64,000 nt of DNA, taken from NCBI RefSeq assembly GCF_000931445.1, contig NZ_CP010849.1:4960001-5024000 (forward strand). Reading direction: 5' to 3'. The number at the start of each line of letters is the position of its first letter. Position 1 is the stretch's first letter. This stretch comes from Streptomyces cyaneogriseus subsp. noncyanogenus. GTDB lineage: Bacteria > Actinomycetota > Actinomycetes > Streptomycetales > Streptomycetaceae. Under the pieces are notes generated by a model that worked only from the letters and a program-made list of their open reading frames with translations, made no database searches and was not told the origin of the DNA. Positions 26,138 through 35,294 of the stretch are shown here, one piece after another. Position numbers and translations under genes: made by a program.

Positions 26138-27922
26138 TCAGGCCTTCACGAAGGTCTTGTACAGCAGGGTCGCGGAGAAGTTCGGGTCGAACTGGGCACC
26201 GCCGACCTTGTCGCCGTACACGTAGAAGCGGCGCTGGTACATCTCGGGGATCATCGGCGCGACTTCCTCCATGATCCGCTTGTCCAGCGCGGCCCAGGCC
26301 TTGCCCGCCTCTTCCTGGTCGGCGATGACCGCGTTCTTCTTGATGCCCTCGTCGATCCAGTCGACATCCGTCTGCGAGACGTTGTTCTTGCCGTTGCCGA
26401 TGGCGTCGCCGTCGAGCAGCGGCTGGATCATCGTGTAGGCGGTCGGCCAGTCCGGGGACCAGCCGCCCCACATCACGTCGAAGCTGTTGTCGATCTGCTG
26501 CACCTGGTCGTAGTACGAGGTGGAGTCGATCGGCTTGATGACCGGGGTGAAGCCGGCCGCCTTCAGCGCGTTCTCGATGACGACCTTGGTCTTGTTGTAG
26601 GTCGGGTCCTGCGGGAAGGCGTAGACGATCTTCTGGCCCTCCTTGCCGGCCTCCTTCAGCAGCTTCTTCGCGGCCTCCGGGTCGCCCTGCGGCTTCTTCA
26701 GCTTGCCGTAGACGTCGAACTTCTCGTACCCGATGATGTCCGGGCTGAGGACCGAGGTGGCGATCTCACCGGAGGACGGGCCGCCGTAGATCTGCCGGAT
26801 CTGCTGGAGCGGCCAGGCGTGGATGAGGGCCTGACGGACCTTCAGGTCGGTGACCCGCTTGGTGTTGATCCAGTAGAAGTAGGTGCCGGTCAGCAGGCCG
26901 TTGAAGGTGCGCTTCTTCAGCTCCGGGTCGCTGAGCACCTTCTGGATGCGCTCGGCGGGCACGCCCTTGTAGATGGAGACGGCGTAGGCGTCGGTGCCCT
27001 GGGAGGCGATGATGCGGTCCGTGGAGTCCAGGGTCTCCACGCCGAAGCGGAACTCGAAGCCGTCCGGGTAGGCGTTGCGGATCGAGTCGGTCTTCGGGTC
27101 CCAGTGCTTGTTGCGGACCAGCACCATCGACTTGTCGGTGGTGTGCGCCTTGATCTTGTACGGGCCGCTGGCGACGGGCTTCTTGTCGTACTTCTCCTTG
27201 GTGTCCAGCTTCACCGGCACCGCGGCGTAGGAGTGCATCGCCAGGGTGAAGTTGAAGTCCGGCTTGGACTCCGCCAGCTTGAACGTGATCGTCCGCTTGG
27301 CCTTGTCGGTGACGATCGCGTCCAGGTGCTTGCCGCCGTACGGGCCCTCGTAGACGTCACGCCACTTGCCGCCCTTGCCGGTCAGCGCCCGCTGGGCGTA
27401 GTCGGCGCCCTCGGTGATGAAGGTGGCCCAGGAGCGCTCGAAGCCGTGGCGCACGTCCTCGACGGTCAGCTCGCTGCCGTCCTCCCACTTCAGACCTTCC
27501 TTCAGGGTGAAGGTCCAGGTCTTGTTGTCGTCGGAGGCGGTGCCGGTGTCGGTGGCCAGGTCGCCGACCAGCTTCTGCTTGCCGGACGAGTCGATCTTGT
27601 AACCGGTCAGGCAGCGGTGGAGCAGCAGCGCGACGGTGGAGTTGTACGCGTAGTAGATGCGCTGCGGGTCGAGGTGGGAGAAGTCGTCCGGGGCCAGGCC
27701 GTGGATCGTGCCGCCCTTCTTCGCGCCGGGGATCTCCGGCGCGGGGCCGGTGGAGTCCTCCGCGGTGCCGACGGTGACCTTGGCGCCGGTGTACTCGGTC
27801 GCCCCGGCGTTCGGGGTCTTGCCGCCACCGCCCGCGTTGCCGCTGCTGCACGCGGACAGCAGCGTCGAGCCCGCGGCCGCGACCGAGGTGGCGATGACGA
27901 AGTTTCTGCGGGAAAGAGACAT
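26138..27922 (-). CDS. bldKB: oligopeptide-binding lipoprotein, BldKB-like
   Basis: Family 5 solute-binding lipoprotein of 594 residues. The signal peptide carries twin arginines (SRRNFVIA) and a lipobox LLSAC with Cys25, suggesting Tat export as a folded lipoprotein. A Gly-rich tether precedes the binding domain (GGTIHGLAPDDFSHLDPQRIYYA; LKWEDGSELTVEDVRHGFERSW). In S. coelicolor BldKB captures the extracellular signal needed for aerial growth; the operon order here supports the same role, but binding specificity cannot be read from the sequence. 82 bp lie between it and the next permease. Confidence 0.88.
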   Translation of the reverse strand: MSLSRRNFVIATSVAAAGSTLLSACSSGNAGGGGKTPNAGATEYTGAKVTVGTAEDSTGPAPEIPGAKKGGTIHGLAPDDFSHLDPQRIYYAYNSTVALLLHRCLTGYKIDSSGKQKLVGDLATDTGTASDDNKTWTFTLKEGLKWEDGSELTVEDVRHGFERSWATFITEGADYAQRALTGKGGKWRDVYEGPYGGKHLDAIVTDKAKRTITFKLAESKPDFNFTLAMHSYAAVPVKLDTKEKYDKKPVASGPYKIKAHTTDKSMVLVRNKHWDPKTDSIRNAYPDGFEFRFGVETLDSTDRIIASQGTDAYAVSIYKGVPAERIQKVLSDPELKKRTFNGLLTGTYFYWINTKRVTDLKVRQALIHAWPLQQIRQIYGGPSSGEIATSVLSPDIIGYEKFDVYGKLKKPQGDPEAAKKLLKEAGKEGQKIVYAFPQDPTYNKTKVVIENALKAAGFTPVIKPIDSTSYYDQVQQIDNSFDVMWGGWSPDWPTAYTMIQPLLDGDAIGNGKNNVSQTDVDWIDEGIKKNAVIADQEEAGKAWAALDKRIMEEVAPMIPEMYQRRFYVYGDKVGGAQFDPNFSATLLYKTFVKA

Positions 27923-27995
27923 GGCTGACCCGTTCTGATGGAGGGACGAAGGAGGTACTGGATCACGGCCGGGCCCCGTCGCCCGGCCGGTTCAC

Positions 27996-29024
27996 TCAGC
28001 GTTTGGTCTTCGGGTCCAGGGCGTCGCGGACCGAGTCACCGAGCAGGTTGAAGGCGACGACGAAGATCACCATGGATACGCCCGGGAAAAGCATGAACGT
28101 GATGTCGTCCTGGTAGAACTTGGCGCCGTTCTGGATCATCACACCCCAGTCGGGGGTGGGGTCCTGGAGCCCGACGCCGAGGAAGGCCAGGCCCGCTTCG
28201 GCCGTGACGTAGGCCGGCAGCAGGAGCGTCGACTGGATGAGGATCGGCGTCCACAGGTTGGGCAGCAGTTCCTTGAAGATGATCCGGGCCGGGGAGGCGC
28301 CGGTCACCTTGGCCGCCTCGACGAACTCGCGCTCGCGCAGGGCGAGTACCTCGCCGCGCAGCAGCCGGGCGATCGAGGCCCAGCCGAAGGCCGTCATCAC
28401 GGCGATGAGACTGGTGACGGTCAGCCATACCGGTGTGTTCTCCTCCGGCGACACGAAGATCGCGAGGACCACCGGCCAGAAGGCGATGAAGAACAGGGTC
28501 TGCGGGAAGGCCAGCAGGATGTCGATGACGCGGCCCACGAAGTAGTCGGTCTTGCCGCCGAGATAGCCGGCGGTGACGCCGACGACGACGCCGAGGAGCG
28601 TGGTCAGCACGGTGGCCGCGGCCGCGATCATCAGCGAGTTGCGGATGCCGTACAGCAGGAACGTGAAGACGTCCCGGCCGAGCTGCGGCTCGATGCCGAA
28701 CCAATACTCGCCGTCGATGCCGCCGTTGGGCTTGACCGGGAAGTTGAATTCGTTGAGCAGCCCGGGGATGTTCATCCCGTAGGTGGTGTACGGGTCCTTG
28801 CCGTACAGCTTCGCGATCAGCGGGGCGCAGATGCCGATGACGAAGAAGAAAATCACCACGAAGGCGGATATGACGCCCGTCCGGTCACGCTTGAAGCGGT
28901 TCCAGGCCAGCCGGCCCGGAGACCGGCTCTCGGTGCCCTGCGCGGTGGTGGTCTTCGCCGGTATCGCGCTGTCCTCGTCGGCCACCTCGACAGGGGCGGC
29001 CGGGGAAGGGGTTGGGGGGGTCAT
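27996..29024 (-). CDS. bldKA: oligopeptide ABC transporter permease, BldKA-like
   Basis: DppC-type permease, 342 residues. Cytoplasmic N-terminus (about 1-45, Pro/Thr/Ala-rich), then six transmembrane segments starting GVISAFVVIFFFVIGICAPLIA; EAA loop KVTGASPARIIFKELLPNLWTPIL. Ends GDSVRDALDPKTKR, the common DppC terminus. First gene of the operon. ATG 29024 is preferred over the ATG at 29048 because GGAGC is properly spaced before it. Faces the divergent second peptide-transport operon across a 490-bp region. Confidence 0.88.
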   Translation of the reverse strand: MTPPTPSPAAPVEVADEDSAIPAKTTTAQGTESRSPGRLAWNRFKRDRTGVISAFVVIFFFVIGICAPLIAKLYGKDPYTTYGMNIPGLLNEFNFPVKPNGGIDGEYWFGIEPQLGRDVFTFLLYGIRNSLMIAAAATVLTTLLGVVVGVTAGYLGGKTDYFVGRVIDILLAFPQTLFFIAFWPVVLAIFVSPEENTPVWLTVTSLIAVMTAFGWASIARLLRGEVLALREREFVEAAKVTGASPARIIFKELLPNLWTPILIQSTLLLPAYVTAEAGLAFLGVGLQDPTPDWGVMIQNGAKFYQDDITFMLFPGVSMVIFVVAFNLLGDSVRDALDPKTKR

Positions 29025-29511
29025 GATGCTCCGTGCCTTGTGGGTCAAGGCTCCGCAGGGCGCTCCCTACGGGCTACGCCGGACTTTTTCAACGCAATTC
29101 GTTCACGGTCAATAAACTTCGGGTCGACTTGGGTTTGTCTTTACCTTCTTTACCTACACTTGATCACTTCGTAGCTACGCGGGTAGCGCACTGTGATGGA
29201 TCTGTGCCTTGCATCGGGCTAAACGTGCATATCGGGCAAGATGTTCGTTATGCGGACGCTAAAGCGTCGAAATGTGTACACCCCGCGGTAGCAATCCAAC
29301 GGTTCCGCAACGGATCGCGTGAATCCGTTGCATGGAAGTTCAAGATCCATTTCTCCGTAATGCGGGCTTCGCTGCTTCTGTCCGCCCCGGGTCGGCGCCT
29401 GCGGACCTCCACCGCCGTCCGGATGACGCCTCCTCGAAAGGGTGCCGCGCGTGTGCGCCCCCTCCGTTTTGCCTCGATATTGGCCGGTACGGGAACGAAC
29501 GGAGGCAGACC
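29025..29511. promoter_or_regulatory. divergent control region between two peptide ABC operons
   Basis: 487 bases, AT-richer than anything else in the window (about 29080-29350). It holds three dyads: CGTAGCTACG (29170-29179), GACGCT-AA-AGCGTC (29255-29268) and GCAACGGAT-N7-ATCCGTTGC (29307-29331, 9-bp arms). Promoters of both operons and probably regulator sites lie here. No credible coding sequence was found. Confidence 0.7.
29307..29331. promoter_or_regulatory. 9-7-9 inverted repeat, candidate operator
   Basis: GCAACGGAT-N7-ATCCGTTGC, the longest perfect dyad in the divergent region. Its 16-bp centre-to-centre arm spacing suits a dimeric regulator; identity unknown. Confidence 0.45.
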
Positions 29512-31131
29512 ATGCGCACAGCGACGTACGCCACCCGGGCCGTATGCGCGGCGGCGGTGGTCCTCGCGGGCACGGCCTGCGGGGGCGGCGGCACCGGTGA
29601 CAGCGGCGCCGTGCTCTCCTCCTCCTGGGGGGACCCGCCCAACCCGCTGGAACCGGCCAACACCAACGAGGTGCAGGGCGGCAAGGTGCTCGACATGATC
29701 TTCCGCGGGCTGAAGCGGTACCACCCGGAGACCGGCGAGGCCGAGGACATGCTCGCCGAGAGGATCGAGACCTCCGACTCGCGGAACTTCCGCATCACCG
29801 TCAAGGACGGCTGGACCTTCAGCAACGGCGAGAAGGTCACCGCCCGGTCCTTCGTCGACGCCTGGAACTACGGCGCGAGCCTGCGGAACAACCAGCGCAA
29901 CGCCTACTTCTTCAGCTACATCGACGGCTACGACAAGGTCCATCCGGAGGGCGGCCGGCAGACCGCCGACACCCTCTCCGGGCTGAAGGTCACCGGCGAG
30001 CGCACCTTCACGGTCCGGCTGAACCAGAAGTTCTCGACCTTCCCCGAGACCCTGGGCTACCCCGCCTTCGCGCCCCTGCCCCGCCTCTTCTTCGACGACC
30101 ACGGCGCCTGGCTGAAGAAGCCGGTCGGCAACGGCCCGTACCTGGTCGAGAACTACACCCGGGGCTCCCAGATGTCCCTGCGCACCTGGGACGGGTACCC
30201 CGGCCACGACAAGGCGCGCAACGGCGGCGTCGACCTGAAGGTCTACACCGACAACAACACCGCCTACACCGACCTGATGGCGGGCAACCTCGACCTCGTC
30301 GACGACATCCCCGCCGCCCAGCTCAAGAACGTCGACACCGACCTCGGCGACCGCTACATCAACACCCCGGCCGGCATCATCCAGACCCTCGCCTTCCCGT
30401 TCTACGACCGGAACTGGAGCAAGAACGGCATGGAGAAGGTCCGTACCGGCCTGTCCAAGGCGATCGACCGCGACCAGATCACCGAGACGATCTTCCGCGG
30501 GACCCGCACCCCGGCCACCGACTGGACCTCACCCGTCCTCGGCGAGGACGGCGGCTACCGCGAGGGCCTGTGCGGGGACGCCTGCCGCTACGACCCCGAC
30601 GAGGCGAAGAGGCTCATCGAAGAGGGCGGCGGGCTGCCCGGCGGCCAGGTGAAGATCACGTACAACGCCGACACCGGCTCCCACAAGCAGTGGGTCGACG
30701 CCGTGTGCAACTCCATCAACAACGCCCTCGGCGACGACCGCGCCTGCGTCGGCAACCCGGTCGGCACCTTCGCCGACTTCCGCACCCAGATCACCGACCG
30801 CAAGATGCCCGGGCCGTTCCGGGCCGGCTGGCAGATGGACTACCCGCTCATCCAGAACTTCCTCCAGCCGCTGTACTACACCAACGGCTCCTCCAACGAC
30901 GGCACGTGGTCCGACCGGAAGTTCGACGACTTCGTCGACCGGGCCAACGCCGAGACCGACACCGGCAAGGCCGTCGGCCTCTTCCGGCAGGCCGAGGAGG
31001 TGCTCCGCGACAACATGGCCGCCATCCCGCTGTGGTACCAGAACGGCAGCGCCGGCTACTCCGAACGGCTCTCCGGTGTAAAGCTCAACCCCTTCAGCGT
31101 CCCTGTCTACGAACAGATCAAGGTCGGCTGA
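29512..31131 (+). CDS. peptide ABC transporter substrate-binding lipoprotein
   Basis: Family 5 solute-binding protein, 539 residues. Signal peptide and lipobox LAGTAC with Cys23, followed by GGGG. Conserved DPPNPLEPANTNEVQGGKVLD, WTFSNGEKVTARSFVDAWNYG and VRTGLSKAIDRDQI. Distinct in sequence from the BldKB-like protein, so probably a different peptide range. ATG 29512 follows GGAGGCAG. First gene of a five-gene plus-strand operon; stop is 9 bp from the first permease. Confidence 0.93.
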   Translation: MRTATYATRAVCAAAVVLAGTACGGGGTGDSGAVLSSSWGDPPNPLEPANTNEVQGGKVLDMIFRGLKRYHPETGEAEDMLAERIETSDSRNFRITVKDGWTFSNGEKVTARSFVDAWNYGASLRNNQRNAYFFSYIDGYDKVHPEGGRQTADTLSGLKVTGERTFTVRLNQKFSTFPETLGYPAFAPLPRLFFDDHGAWLKKPVGNGPYLVENYTRGSQMSLRTWDGYPGHDKARNGGVDLKVYTDNNTAYTDLMAGNLDLVDDIPAAQLKNVDTDLGDRYINTPAGIIQTLAFPFYDRNWSKNGMEKVRTGLSKAIDRDQITETIFRGTRTPATDWTSPVLGEDGGYREGLCGDACRYDPDEAKRLIEEGGGLPGGQVKITYNADTGSHKQWVDAVCNSINNALGDDRACVGNPVGTFADFRTQITDRKMPGPFRAGWQMDYPLIQNFLQPLYYTNGSSNDGTWSDRKFDDFVDRANAETDTGKAVGLFRQAEEVLRDNMAAIPLWYQNGSAGYSERLSGVKLNPFSVPVYEQIKVG

Positions 31132-31140
31132 GGCGGCGCC

Positions 31141-32064
31141 ATGGGACGGTACGTCGTCCGGCGGCTGCTCCAGATGATCCCGGTCTTCGTCGGGGCCACG
31201 CTGCTGATCTTCCTGATGGTCCACGTCATGGGCGACCCGATCGCCGGCCTGTGCGGCGAGCGCGAGTGCGACCCGGCGACCGCCGCCCGGCTGCGCAAGG
31301 AGTTCGGGCTCGACCAGCCCGTGTGGCAGCAGTACCTGACCTACATGGGCAACGTCCTCACCGGCGACTTCGGCACCGCCTTCAACGGCCAGCCGGTCAC
31401 CGAGCTGATGGGGACGGCGTTCCCGGTCACCATCCGCCTGACCCTCGTGGCGATCGTCCTGGAGATCGTCATCGGCATCACCCTGGGCGTTCTCACCGGA
31501 CTGCGCCGCGGCCGGCCCGTCGACACCTCCGTGCTGCTGCTCACCCTGGTCGTCATCTCCGTCCCCACCTTCGTCACCGGGCTGCTGATCCAGCTGCTGC
31601 TCGGCGTCAAGTGGGGCTGGATCAAGCCGTCCGTCTCCGCCGAGGCCCCCCTCGGCGAGCTCCTCGTCCCCGGCCTGGTCCTCGCCTCGGTCTCCCTCGC
31701 CTACGTCACCCGGCTGACCCGCACCTCCATCGCGGAGAACCGGCGTTCGGACTACGTCCGCACCGCGATCGCCAAGGGCCTGCCGCGCCGGCGGGTCGTC
31801 ACCCGGCACCTGCTGCGCAACTCCCTCATCCCCGTCGTCACCTTCATCGGCACCGACATCGGCGCCCTCATGGGCGGCGCCATCGTCACCGAGCGCATCT
31901 TCAACATCCACGGCGTGGGCTACCAGCTCTACCAGGGCATCCTCCGGCAGAACACGCAGACCGTCGTCGGCTTCGTCACCGTCCTCGTGCTGGTCTTCCT
32001 GGTCGCCAACCTCCTCGTCGACCTGCTCTACGCCGTACTCGACCCGAGGATCCGCTATGCCTGA
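31141..32064 (+). CDS. peptide ABC transporter permease (DppB type)
   Basis: 307 residues, six transmembrane segments starting RRLLQMIPVFVGATLLIFLMVHVMGDP; extracytoplasmic loop with paired cysteines (GLCGERECDP); EAA region AIAKGLPRRRVVTRHLLRNSLIPV; ends LLYAVLDPRIRYA, the usual DppB terminus. Its last eight bases overlap the next start, indicating translational coupling. Confidence 0.94.
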   Translation: MGRYVVRRLLQMIPVFVGATLLIFLMVHVMGDPIAGLCGERECDPATAARLRKEFGLDQPVWQQYLTYMGNVLTGDFGTAFNGQPVTELMGTAFPVTIRLTLVAIVLEIVIGITLGVLTGLRRGRPVDTSVLLLTLVVISVPTFVTGLLIQLLLGVKWGWIKPSVSAEAPLGELLVPGLVLASVSLAYVTRLTRTSIAENRRSDYVRTAIAKGLPRRRVVTRHLLRNSLIPVVTFIGTDIGALMGGAIVTERIFNIHGVGYQLYQGILRQNTQTVVGFVTVLVLVFLVANLLVDLLYAVLDPRIRYA

Positions 32065-33052
32065 GCAGCCCTACGAGCCCGAACGCGCCATGGCCGGCAC
32101 CGGCATGGGCGGGCAGATGGACCTGGCCGCCAGCGAGGCGACGAGCCTGGAGAAGGCGCCGGGCGGCCCCGAGGGCACCGGTCCCGAGGGCCCCGGCGCC
32201 GAGGACAAGGCCCGCAGCCTGTGGTCCGACGCCTGGCGCGACCTGCGCCGCAACCCGGTCTTCCTGGTCTCCGCCCTGGTGATCCTCTTCCTGGCCGTCA
32301 TCTCCCTGTGGCCGTCCCTGATCGCCCCCGGCAACCCCCTCGCCTGCGACCTGGCCAAGGCCCAGGAGGGCTCCCGACCAGGCCACCCGTTCGGTTTCAA
32401 CGGCCAGGGCTGCGACGTCTACACGCGCACCGTCCACGGCGCCCGTACCTCCGTCACGGTCGGCGTCTGCGCCACCCTCGGCGTCGCCGTCCTCGGCAGC
32501 GTGCTCGGCGGGCTCGCCGGCTTCTTCGGCGGGGCGTGGGACGGGTTCCTGTCCCGGATCACCGACGTCTTCTTCGCCATCCCGGTCGTCCTCGGCGGCC
32601 TGGTCCTGCTGTCGGTGGTGACCGGAAACAGCCTCTGGCCGGTCGTCGGCTTCATGGTGCTGCTGGGCTGGCCGCAGATCTCCCGCATCGCCCGCGGCTC
32701 CGTGATCACCGCCAAGCACAACGACTACGTGCTGGCCGCCCGCGCGCTCGGCGCCTCCCCCTCCCGCCTGCTGCTGCGGCACATCGCGCCCAACGCCGTC
32801 GCCCCCGTCATCGTGGTGGCGACCATCGCGCTGGGCACGTACATCGCGCTGGAGGCGACCCTGTCCTACCTGGGCGTCGGCCTGAAACCCCCGAGCGTGT
32901 CCTGGGGCATCGACATCTCCGCCGCCTCCCCCTACGTCCGCAACGCCCCGCACGCCCTGTTGTGGCCCTCGGGCGCACTGGCGGTGACCGTGCTGGCGTT
33001 CATCATGCTCGGCGACGCGGTGCGCGACGCCCTCGACCCGAAGCTGAGGTGA
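32057..33052 (+). CDS. peptide ABC transporter permease (DppC type)
   Basis: 331 residues. Long Gly/Glu/Pro-rich N-terminus (1-52), then six transmembrane segments (FLVSALVILFLAVISLWPSLIAPG first); EAA loop AARALGASPSRLLLRHIAPNAVAP; ends GDAVRDALDPKLR. The loop after the first segment carries paired Cys (LACDLAKA, GQGCDVYTRTV). Overlaps its upstream partner by 8 bp. Confidence 0.94.
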   Translation: MPEQPYEPERAMAGTGMGGQMDLAASEATSLEKAPGGPEGTGPEGPGAEDKARSLWSDAWRDLRRNPVFLVSALVILFLAVISLWPSLIAPGNPLACDLAKAQEGSRPGHPFGFNGQGCDVYTRTVHGARTSVTVGVCATLGVAVLGSVLGGLAGFFGGAWDGFLSRITDVFFAIPVVLGGLVLLSVVTGNSLWPVVGFMVLLGWPQISRIARGSVITAKHNDYVLAARALGASPSRLLLRHIAPNAVAPVIVVATIALGTYIALEATLSYLGVGLKPPSVSWGIDISAASPYVRNAPHALLWPSGALAVTVLAFIMLGDAVRDALDPKLR

Positions 33053-33061
33053 GCCGCCGCC

Positions 33062-34057
33062 ATGCTGCTGGACGTGCGCGACCTGCACGTGGAGTTCCAC
33101 ACCCGCGAGGGCGTCGCCAAGGCCGTCAACGGCGTGAACTACCGGGTGGACGCCGGTGAGACCCTCGCCGTGCTCGGCGAGTCCGGCTCCGGCAAGTCCG
33201 TCACCGCCCAGGCGGTCATGGGCATCCTCGACATGCCGCCGGGCCGGATCACCCGCGGCCAGGTGCTGTTCGAGGGCCGGGACCTCTTGACGCTGAAGGA
33301 GGACGAGCGGCGCCGGGTGCGCGGCGCCGAGATGGCGATGATCTTCCAGGACGCGCTCTCCTCGCTGAACCCCGTGCTGACCGTCGGCGACCAGTTGGCC
33401 GAGATGTTCACCGTGCACCGGGGCATGTCGAAGAAGGACGCGCGGGCCCGGGCCGTCGAGCTGATGGACCGGGTGCGCATCCCGGCCGCCAGGGAGCGGG
33501 TCAAGCAGTACCCGCACCAGTTCTCCGGCGGCATGCGCCAGCGCATCATGATCGCCATGGCGATGGCCCTGGAGCCGAAGCTGATCATCGCCGACGAGCC
33601 GACCACCGCCCTCGACGTCACCGTCCAGGCCCAGGTCATGGATCTGCTCGCGGAGTTGCAGCGCGAGTACCGCATGGGGCTGATCCTCATCACCCACGAC
33701 CTGGGCGTGGTGGCGGACGTCGCCGACCGGATCGCCGTGATGTACGCCGGCCGGATCGTGGAGACGGCGCCCGTGCACGACATCTACAAGGCGCCCGCCC
33801 ACCCCTACACCCGCGGACTGCTCGACTCCATCCCGCGCCTGGACCACAAGGGCCGGGAGCTGTACGCCATCAAGGGCCTGCCGCCCAGCCTCCTGCGCAT
33901 CCCCTCCGGCTGCCCCTTCCACCCCCGCTGCCCCATGGTCCAGGACGTGTGCCGCACCGACGTACCCCCGCTGTACGAGGTCACCGAACCGGAGCCGCAG
34001 GCGCGGGCGGAGCGGGGCAGCGCCTGCCACTTCTGGAGGGAGTGCCTGCATGGCTGA
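33062..34057 (+). CDS. peptide ABC transporter ATP-binding protein (DppD type)
   Basis: 331 residues. Walker A GESGSGKSV (about 40-48), Q-loop MIFQDALSSLNPV, signature SGGMRQRIMIAMAM, Walker B LIIADEPTTALDV, H-loop ITHDLGV. C-terminal SGCPFHPRCPM motif. Overlaps the next ATPase start by 8 bp (ATGGCTGA). Confidence 0.95.
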   Translation: MLLDVRDLHVEFHTREGVAKAVNGVNYRVDAGETLAVLGESGSGKSVTAQAVMGILDMPPGRITRGQVLFEGRDLLTLKEDERRRVRGAEMAMIFQDALSSLNPVLTVGDQLAEMFTVHRGMSKKDARARAVELMDRVRIPAARERVKQYPHQFSGGMRQRIMIAMAMALEPKLIIADEPTTALDVTVQAQVMDLLAELQREYRMGLILITHDLGVVADVADRIAVMYAGRIVETAPVHDIYKAPAHPYTRGLLDSIPRLDHKGRELYAIKGLPPSLLRIPSGCPFHPRCPMVQDVCRTDVPPLYEVTEPEPQARAERGSACHFWRECLHG

Positions 34058-35123
34058 GCCGATCCTCCAGGTCCGCGGGCTCGTCAAGCACTACCCGCTC
34101 ACCACCGGCATCCTGTTCAAGAAGCAGGTCGGCGCGGTCAAGGCCGTGGACGGGGTGGACTTCGACCTCGCCCGGGGCGAGACCCTCGGCATCGTCGGGG
34201 AGTCCGGCTGCGGCAAGTCCACGGTGGCCCGGCTGCTGGTCAACCTGGAGAAGCCGACGGCGGGGGAGATCCGCTACAAGGGCGAGGACATCACCAGGCT
34301 GTCGGGCAGGGCCCTGAAGGCGGTCCGCCGCAACATCCAGATGGTGTTCCAGGACCCGTACACCTCCCTCAACCCCCGTATGACGGTCGGCGACATCATC
34401 GGGGAGGCGTACGACATCCACCCCGAAGTCGCGCCCCGGGGCGACCGGCGCCGTCGGGTGCAGGAACTCCTCGACGTCGTCGGCCTCAACCCCGAGTACG
34501 TCAACCGCTACCCGCACCAGTTCTCCGGCGGCCAGCGCCAGCGCATCGGCATCGCCCGCGGGCTCGCCCTGCGCCCCGAGATCATCGTCGCCGACGAGCC
34601 GGTCTCCGCCCTCGACGTGTCGGTGCAGGCCCAGGTGATCAACCTGATGGGGCGGCTCCAGGACGAGTTCGGCCTCTCCTACGTCTTCATCGCCCACGAC
34701 CTGTCGATCGTGCGGCACATCTCCGACCGGGTCGGGGTGATGTACCTGGGGCGGATCGTGGAGACCGGCAGCCACACGGAGATCTACGACCATCCGACCC
34801 ACCCCTACACCCAGGCGCTGCTGTCCGCGGTGCCGGTCCCCGACCCCGAGGCGCGCGAGCACCGGGAGCGGATCATCCTCGCCGGCGACGTGCCCTCCCC
34901 GGCGGACATCCCCTCCGGCTGCCGCTTCCGCACCCGGTGCTGGAAGGCGCGCGAGCGCTGCGCCCTGGAGGTCCCGCCGCTCGCCGTCCCGGCCGGCTTC
35001 CGGGATGCCACCGGACCCGTCGCCCACGACTCGGCCTGCCACTTCGCGGAGACCAAGCAGGTCGTGCCGCCCGAGGAGGACGGCGCGGAACCCGGCCGGG
35101 AGGAGTCCGGCCGAGGCGTGTAG
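34050..35123 (+). CDS. peptide ABC transporter ATP-binding protein (DppF type)
   Basis: 357 residues. Walker A GESGCGKST, Q-loop MVFQDPYTSLNPR, signature SGGQRQRIGIARGL, Walker B IIVADEPVSALDV, H-loop IAHDLSI; C-terminal SGCRFRTRCWKARERC motif and a Glu/Gly-rich tail. Forms the ATPase heterodimer with the preceding protein. Last gene of the operon. Confidence 0.95.
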   Translation: MAEPILQVRGLVKHYPLTTGILFKKQVGAVKAVDGVDFDLARGETLGIVGESGCGKSTVARLLVNLEKPTAGEIRYKGEDITRLSGRALKAVRRNIQMVFQDPYTSLNPRMTVGDIIGEAYDIHPEVAPRGDRRRRVQELLDVVGLNPEYVNRYPHQFSGGQRQRIGIARGLALRPEIIVADEPVSALDVSVQAQVINLMGRLQDEFGLSYVFIAHDLSIVRHISDRVGVMYLGRIVETGSHTEIYDHPTHPYTQALLSAVPVPDPEAREHRERIILAGDVPSPADIPSGCRFRTRCWKARERCALEVPPLAVPAGFRDATGPVAHDSACHFAETKQVVPPEEDGAEPGREESGRGV

Positions 35124-35151
35124 TGCCGTGGCGGGCCGGGGCGGGTACGGC

Positions 35152-35187
35152 AACGGGCCGGGGCGACATGGCGCGCTCCGGCCCGTT
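35152..35187. terminator. bidirectional terminator between ABC operon and S9 peptidase
   Basis: Perfect 10-bp arms AACGGGCCGG (35152-35161) and CCGGCCCGTT (35178-35187) with a 16-nt loop, 28 bp after the plus-strand operon and 107 bp past the minus-strand peptidase stop. Confidence 0.6.
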
Positions 35188-35294
35188 CACGGCACCCGCA
35201 CGGCCGTACGCGGTACAGCCTGCCGCGTTCCCATATCGGCGCCGCTTCCGTGAAGTTGCGCGGGTGTTAACGCGGTTGGAGTGCCTTTGGGGTG

